From: Novosphingobium lindaniclasticum LE124
GTDB taxonomy: Bacteria > Pseudomonadota > Alphaproteobacteria > Sphingomonadales > Sphingomonadaceae
Length of the DNA: 64,000 bases
Reading direction: 5' to 3'
NCBI RefSeq assembly: GCF_000445125.1
Contig: NZ_ATHL01000054.1
Coordinates: 49,247 to 113,246 of the forward strand
Part shown: positions 60,267-64,000 of the stretch, piece by piece
How the letters are laid out: the number at the start of each line of letters is the position of its first letter
Position numbering within the stretch: position 1 is the stretch's first letter
Notes under the pieces: model-generated
Seen by the model: only the letters and a program-made list of their open reading frames with translations
What the model was told of the DNA's origin: nothing
Databases searched by the model: none
Program-made: the position numbers and the translations under genes

Positions 60267-60376
60267 GGCGGCTCACCCACCGTTTTCGTCATAGAACGCG
60301 CACAGCAGCGCTCCCGGGACCGGAATGGTAAAATTGCACGATTTTACTCCGAAAGCTGCCTGACCGGATCCGCCCC
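60267..60376 (+). repeat. Direct repeat, copy 2
   Basis: About 110 bases. It shares a 34-base identical core with copy 3 (60333-60366 against 60801-60834, starting ATTGCACGATTTTACTCC) and similar flanks (CACCCACCGTTTTCGTCA against GCCACCCGTTTCCGTCA). It lies between the two small membrane-protein genes. Confidence 0.85.
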
Positions 60377-60413
60377 ATTGCCGTCGTTCGATTTGCGATT
60401 ATCAAACAGCTTC

Positions 60414-60743
60414 ATGTTCGAACGCTGGCTAGTTCCCGCTCTCGCTACCGTACTGAGCCTTTTGTTTTTTGTCGCTGCGCTCGCGTCGGTCGCTTATCTT
60501 GTTTTCAGCACCGCAACCCCTTGCGAACCGTATGGCTATTTCTACGGTCTCACGAAGGTGGGCCTAATCCCCATTTTCGGCTTGAGCGCGATCTTTATGG
60601 AAAAAATGAAGTTCGCGCCGAAGCTTCGAGTGTTCTTGATCGCGCTTGCTCTTCCCGCCTGCATGGTGATGCTCCACGGAGTGGCCAGAGATTGGCATGC
60701 GACCGCTGAGCAAAGCTGTCGCGAGCGGCGCAATGGCAGCTAG
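60414..60743 (+). CDS. Small membrane protein of unknown function
   Basis: 109 aa from the ATG at 60414. About three hydrophobic segments (PALATVLSLLFFVAALASVA, GLIPIFGLSAIFM, VFLIALALPACMVMLHGVA) and a hydrophilic Cys-containing tail. No clear ribosome site precedes this start, so translation is less sure. The stop lies just inside repeat copy 3. Lower GC than its surroundings. No family recognised and no clear similarity to the other small membrane protein. Confidence 0.5.
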   Translation: MFERWLVPALATVLSLLFFVAALASVAYLVFSTATPCEPYGYFYGLTKVGLIPIFGLSAIFMEKMKFAPKLRVFLIALALPACMVMLHGVARDWHATAEQSCRERRNGS

Positions 60744-60840
60744 CCACCCGTTTCCGTCACAGGCGGCGCGCAGCCGCGCTGCCGAAACCGGAATGGCATG
60801 ATTGCACGATTTTACTCCGAAAGCTGCCTGACCGCCCCCC
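60735..60840 (+). repeat. Direct repeat, copy 3
   Basis: About 106 bases, the best match to copy 2, including the 34-base identical core at 60801-60834 and the GGAATGGCATG stretch before it. Its first bases include the stop of the second small membrane-protein gene. Confidence 0.85.
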
Positions 60841-61017
60841 CTATATGACGTAGAACGCTCGCAACCGAACGCCGGAAGCTGATAAGTGGTGCATCGAAAG
60901 TCTATGAAAGCCCGCGAATTGGCCCTTCCTGCAAACAATTTTCCTACAGCCACCCGCTCACGTTAAACCGGCCTGCCATTGGGAACACAGGTTCAACAGC
61001 GAGAGCGGGGTTGTCTT

Positions 61018-61848
61018 ATGTCTTCCGGCAGAAAATCTTCAGGTCAGGGTTCCTCGAAACGTCGTCGCGGGAAGGCGGCTCGGCGGGAGCGGGGCGGGGC
61101 AGGTTCGGGGGTGTCGTCTCTCGATCGAGGCGGGGCGGATTGCCCCTGCCCCTCCGATACCGACTTCGTCGGCAGTCGCCCTCCCCGGGTCGGGGAGGAA
61201 CGGGTGCGCTGCGCGTCCGTGCGGCCGGGGCGGCGGACATCGCGCGCGGCCTTCTTCGAGGATGCGATCGATCCCGAGGATCCGCTGCTCGGCTTCGCGG
61301 CCTATGTCCACAAGGCGCCGCGTGCCAACTCGATCACGCCGGAGCGGCAGCGCGCCTTCATCGCGGCGCTGGCGGCCTCGGGCATCGTCACCCAGGCGGC
61401 GCGGGCGATCGGGGCGTCGATGGAGGCGCTCTACAAGCTGCGCGCCCTGCCCGGCGCGGAAGGCTTTGCGCGGGCCTGGAACCTCGCGGTGGACCGGGGC
61501 ATGATGCGGCTGGAGGACTGCGCGCTCGAACGGGCGATCCGGGGCGAGGAACGGCCGGTGGTCAGCGGGGGCGAAGTGGTCGCCACCTGGACGCGCCACG
61601 ATACCCAGCTCATGCTGTTCCTGCTGCGCCAGCGCCTGCCCGAGCGCTATGGCGACCCCCATCGCAACAGCCGCCGCGACCCCCGTCCCGGCGATCCGCT
61701 CTACGAGCGGATCCGGGCCGAGATCGAGGCGTCGTATCCCTCGCTCGAAGATGTCCGGGCCTCGATCCAGGAGCGCATCGCCGGTCTGCGTGCCCAGGTC
61801 GAGGCGCGCAAGGCGGCGGAAGCGGCGCAAGTTGCCGCCGGGGAATGA
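61018..61848 (+). CDS. Helix-turn-helix protein of unknown function (terminase-small-subunit-like HTH)
   Basis: 276 aa from the ATG at 61018. The conserved part starts near residue 100: NSITPERQRAFIAALAASGI then VTQAARAIGASMEALYKLRA, an HTH resembling phage terminase small subunits, followed by FARAWNLAVDRGMM and RHDTQLMLFLLRQRLPERYG. The first ~75 residues are a basic tail and a stretch encoded by REP-like hairpins, so the true start may be later. A second frame is open here too (61011-61946) but has no family character. DNA binding is likely; role unknown. Confidence 0.72.
   Translation: MSSGRKSSGQGSSKRRRGKAARRERGGAGSGVSSLDRGGADCPCPSDTDFVGSRPPRVGEERVRCASVRPGRRTSRAAFFEDAIDPEDPLLGFAAYVHKAPRANSITPERQRAFIAALAASGIVTQAARAIGASMEALYKLRALPGAEGFARAWNLAVDRGMMRLEDCALERAIRGEERPVVSGGEVVATWTRHDTQLMLFLLRQRLPERYGDPHRNSRRDPRPGDPLYERIRAEIEASYPSLEDVRASIQERIAGLRAQVEARKAAEAAQVAAGE
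61151..61198. repeat. REP-like double hairpin inside the HTH gene
   Basis: Two adjacent palindromes: CCGAC, loop TTC, GTCGG (61160-61172) and CCTCCCC, loop GGGTC, GGGGAGG (61180-61198). Such paired hairpins usually mark intergenic repeats in GC-rich alphaproteobacteria. Here they fall within the N-terminal coding part as annotated. Confidence 0.6.
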
Positions 61849-61855
61849 CGCCCGG

Positions 61856-63088
61856 TCAGAACCGCAGGCGGAACGAGGCGCCCAGCTTGAGGCGGTCGAA
61901 TTCCTGCGAGGCGTCGTCGCTGTTGCGCTTGCCGAAGATGGCATAGCCGGCCACCGACATGTTGCGCGACACGACGTACTCGACTTCGCCCTGCACCGTC
62001 GGCGTCTGCTCCTTGACGCCGGTGCCGACATAGCGCGTGCGCCGGTAACCGGCGGCCACGGTCGCGAAGAGGTTGTGGCGGATCTCCTGCTGGACGGAGA
62101 GCTTGAGGGTCGTGTCGGTACGTCCCTGGGCGCCGCTGCGGAATGTCGCGACGTCGCCGTTGAAGGCGTCGAGCATGATCGCGGTGCGTTCTCTCGGGCG
62201 GTAGGTGAGGCTGCCGGAGACGGAGAGGCCGGTGCGGCCGGGTATGGTCTTCTCGTCCGGGCTGAAGCGGAAAACGCCCGCCGAGAGGTTGCCCTGGAGC
62301 ACGCCGCCCGGTTCGAACTCCACGCCGAGGCGGCCGCCCCAGGTGGTGGTGTTCCGCTTCTCGCCGGTGGGGGTGAACTCCTGGCGGAAATCGCGCCGGG
62401 CGATGAAGGCGCTGGCCGTCACGGAGGTTATGCCGGTGACGCGCCAGCCCACGGTGGCGACGCCGTTCATGCCGTTGAAGTCGCGGTTGTCGTCGGCACG
62501 GGATACGGCGTCGAACTTGGTGAAGTTGCCTTGAAGATCGAACAATATGCGGCGCGCCATGTGGCGGAAGCGCAGGTCGGCGCCCAGGCTGTCGATCTCG
62601 CGCGGGCCGGAGTTGGGATCCTGCCGCGATTCCGGGCTGCCGCGCTCCTCGACGGTGCGGTTCCAGAAGGCGCGCCCGGTGAGCGAGGTGGTGGCGTAAG
62701 GCGACCAGCGCAGGGTGCCGTCGAGAGACCAGGCCTCGGTGTTCTCGGTCTTGAGATTGGCGAAGCGGCGGACGGTGGCGGCGGCGTGGGCCTGGCCGGT
62801 CAGCGTGCCCTGGCCGGTGCTCACCTGCAGTTCCGGCGTCAGTTCCAGATGGACGTCGTCGCGCGCGTTGCTGGGGGTGGCGTAGACGTTGGTGTCGTAC
62901 TCCACCCGCGCTTCGCCGCCGAGACTGACGTTGAGCGAGCCGAGGCGCATGGGCAGTTCCCGGTACGCCTTGTCGTTGGGATAGACCGCCGAGGCGGTGG
63001 AACCGATGTCGCGCGCCTGGGCCAGTGCCTGCTGCGGCACCGCGAGCAGGAACGGAACCGGCGCGGCCAGTGCGATTGCCCCCCGCAC
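61856..63088 (-). CDS. Outer-membrane beta-barrel protein of the exopolysaccharide locus
   Basis: 410 aa from a GTG at 63088, with GAGG just upstream. A signal peptide (about 1-24) ends QQALAQA. The mature part is a series of alternating amphipathic strands (ARVEYDTNVYA, GTLTGQAHAAATVRRFAN, VEYVVSRNMSVAGYAIFG) and ends SFRLRF with a C-terminal Phe, as in outer-membrane barrels. It starts four bases after the Wza-like gene, so it is likely part of polysaccharide export, as in sphingan-type clusters. Confidence 0.85.
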   Translation of the reverse strand: MRGAIALAAPVPFLLAVPQQALAQARDIGSTASAVYPNDKAYRELPMRLGSLNVSLGGEARVEYDTNVYATPSNARDDVHLELTPELQVSTGQGTLTGQAHAAATVRRFANLKTENTEAWSLDGTLRWSPYATTSLTGRAFWNRTVEERGSPESRQDPNSGPREIDSLGADLRFRHMARRILFDLQGNFTKFDAVSRADDNRDFNGMNGVATVGWRVTGITSVTASAFIARRDFRQEFTPTGEKRNTTTWGGRLGVEFEPGGVLQGNLSAGVFRFSPDEKTIPGRTGLSVSGSLTYRPRERTAIMLDAFNGDVATFRSGAQGRTDTTLKLSVQQEIRHNLFATVAAGYRRTRYVGTGVKEQTPTVQGEVEYVVSRNMSVAGYAIFGKRNSDDASQEFDRLKLGASFRLRF

Positions 63089-63092
63089 GGCC

Positions 63093-63698
63093 TCAGAACC
63101 ACCGCTCGTAGACGCGGATGCGGTCGCCCGGCAGGATGACGGCGAACTCGTCGGCGCTGGCGGTCACGTCCTTGCCGTTCACCACGCGGGTCACGGCGAC
63201 TTTGCCGGTCTTGGCGCGATAGGTGTAGCCGCCCGCTGCCGAGATCGCCGCGAGCACGGTCATGCCCTGACGGTACTCGAACTGGCCGGGCTTGTTGACT
63301 TCGCCCACGACGTAGAACGGCCGCAGCTCCACCGGCCCGACGTTGACCACCGGATCGCCGGTCATGATCCCCTGCCGCAGCAGCGAGGCGGCGATGCCCT
63401 GCTCGATCTCGCGATAGGTCAGCCCGGCGACGTTCACCTGCTTGATATAGGGCAGCGAGATCGCCCCGCTGTCCTCCACGATATAGTCGCCGTTGGCGCT
63501 CTGCAGGTCCTGCACCACGATGTGGAGCTTGTCGCCCGCCCCCACCTTGTAGGCGCCGCCGGGCGTGGAGGCGAGCGCTGGCAACGATGCGGTGGGCGAG
63601 GAACATGCGCCCAGCATCGACGTGGAAACCAGCGTCAGCGCCAGGGGAACCGCCACCAGCGGGCGGAGCCGGAACAGGCTTGCGAGACCGTGAGACAT
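63093..63698 (-). CDS. Wza-like polysaccharide export lipoprotein
   Basis: 201 aa from the ATG at 63698, with AGGGAGG ten bases upstream. A lipoprotein signal ends SMLGAC with Cys32. The poly-export domain begins YKVGAGDKLHIVVQD, and the SLBB-type region FYVVGEVNKPGQFEYRQGMT follows. It is shorter than E. coli Wza (379 aa), like the compact export proteins of sphingan loci. It forms the periplasmic/outer-membrane conduit for exopolysaccharide. Confidence 0.9.
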   Translation of the reverse strand: MSHGLASLFRLRPLVAVPLALTLVSTSMLGACSSPTASLPALASTPGGAYKVGAGDKLHIVVQDLQSANGDYIVEDSGAISLPYIKQVNVAGLTYREIEQGIAASLLRQGIMTGDPVVNVGPVELRPFYVVGEVNKPGQFEYRQGMTVLAAISAAGGYTYRAKTGKVAVTRVVNGKDVTASADEFAVILPGDRIRVYERWF

Positions 63699-63859
63699 AT
63701 GGGTTTGCCCTCCCTCAAGAATTGAGCTGGCTCCACCTTCCACGCCGCTTTCGAGAGCGGTGCGGCTCCAGTGGAACCTTCGACGACAGGTTGACGCAAA
63801 GAGCGGCGGAATGCCTTGGTTATTAAGGGTTATCCGGGAAATACTCAGGCGAGCCCGGC

Positions 63860-64000
63860 TCATCCTCGTGGGAGCCGGCGCCCGGCCAGTTCCCGATAGG
63901 CGGCGGTCACCTGGCGGACGTGGTTCTCGCGCGAGAAGCGGCGGCGCGCCTCCACGCGGGCGCGGGCGCGGATCGCGTCCATTCGCTCCGGGTCCGCCAG
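63860..64000 (-). CDS. Glycosyltransferase family protein (C-terminal end, runs off the right edge)
   Basis: The last 46 residues: LADPERMDAIRARARVEARR, then RFSRENHVRQVTAAYREL and a basic end. This resembles the C-terminal helices of GT4-type glycosyltransferases. It is the first visible gene of the minus-strand exopolysaccharide unit and ends 161 bases before the Wza-like gene. Identification rests on a short stretch and on context. Confidence 0.6.
   Translation of the reverse strand: MADPERMDAIRARARVEARRRFSRENHVRQVTAAYRELAGRRLPRG

Noticed and set aside
60261..60267. GCCTAAC, matching the RYYYAAC end of integron attC sites, in a repeat-gene array
   Set aside because: No matching GTTRRRY partner or inverted arms were found, and the other repeat copies lack it.
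61011..61946. A 311-codon frame overlapping the HTH gene
   Set aside because: Its product is low-complexity Gly/Arg/Ala typical of a shadow frame; the HTH frame has conserved-looking domain sequence.

Overview
The window is a GC-rich chromosomal segment from an alphaproteobacterium, almost certainly a member of the Sphingomonadales and probably close to Novosphingobium. This rests on the CtrA inhibitor SciP, a chromosomal subclass B3 beta-lactamase-like protein, a kor-type 2-oxoacid:ferredoxin oxidoreductase beside ordinary aerobic genes, an Arg at position 88 of S12, and an exopolysaccharide export locus at the right end. No rRNA, tRNA, CRISPR array, integrase, prophage or intact insertion sequence was seen.

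Layout. 1-4760: replication and envelope genes (dnaE partial, glutathione peroxidase, a small unknown, lolD, lolC/E), all minus. 4996-7615: purF, an SDR gene and a PilZ protein, plus. 7635-15132: cyclopropane-fatty-acid synthase, photolyase, a PAP2 phosphatase, a DUF457-type membrane protein and korAB. 15407-20890: rppH, a TPR protein, an rsmB-type methyltransferase, guaB and an M28 peptidase. 21101-25488: a YpfJ-type metalloprotease, a secreted unknown, a BlaR1/BlaI-like pair with its operator, and an HdeD-like protein. 25636-28238: sdhCDA without sdhB. 28460-36178: a B3 metallo-beta-lactamase-like lipoprotein overlapping prmA, then sciP, ligA, a TRIC-type channel and a prolyl oligopeptidase.

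36285-58937: the str/S10/spc/alpha ribosomal super-cluster, all minus, from rpsL-rpsG-fusA-tuf to rpoA and rplQ. It is cut into separate units by intrinsic terminators and inserted genes: a terminator plus an ankyrin-type lipoprotein between rpmD and rplO, a decayed SRPBCC gene between adk and rpsM, and a terminator plus a P-loop ATPase between rpoA and rplQ. Leader-like structured regions lie upstream of rpsM and between rpsJ and rplC.

58938-61017: a gene-poor accessory patch with palindromic repeats, three related direct repeats and two small membrane-protein genes of lower GC. 61018-64000: a helix-turn-helix protein followed, on the minus strand, by an exopolysaccharide unit (glycosyltransferase end, Wza-like lipoprotein, outer-membrane beta-barrel).

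The most notable items are the natural K88R-type S12 residue, the split ribosomal operons, the promoter-embedded operator and probably leaderless start of the BlaI homologue, the twice-frameshifted SRPBCC gene, and the repeat-flanked membrane-protein patch. No clearly new multi-gene system was found.
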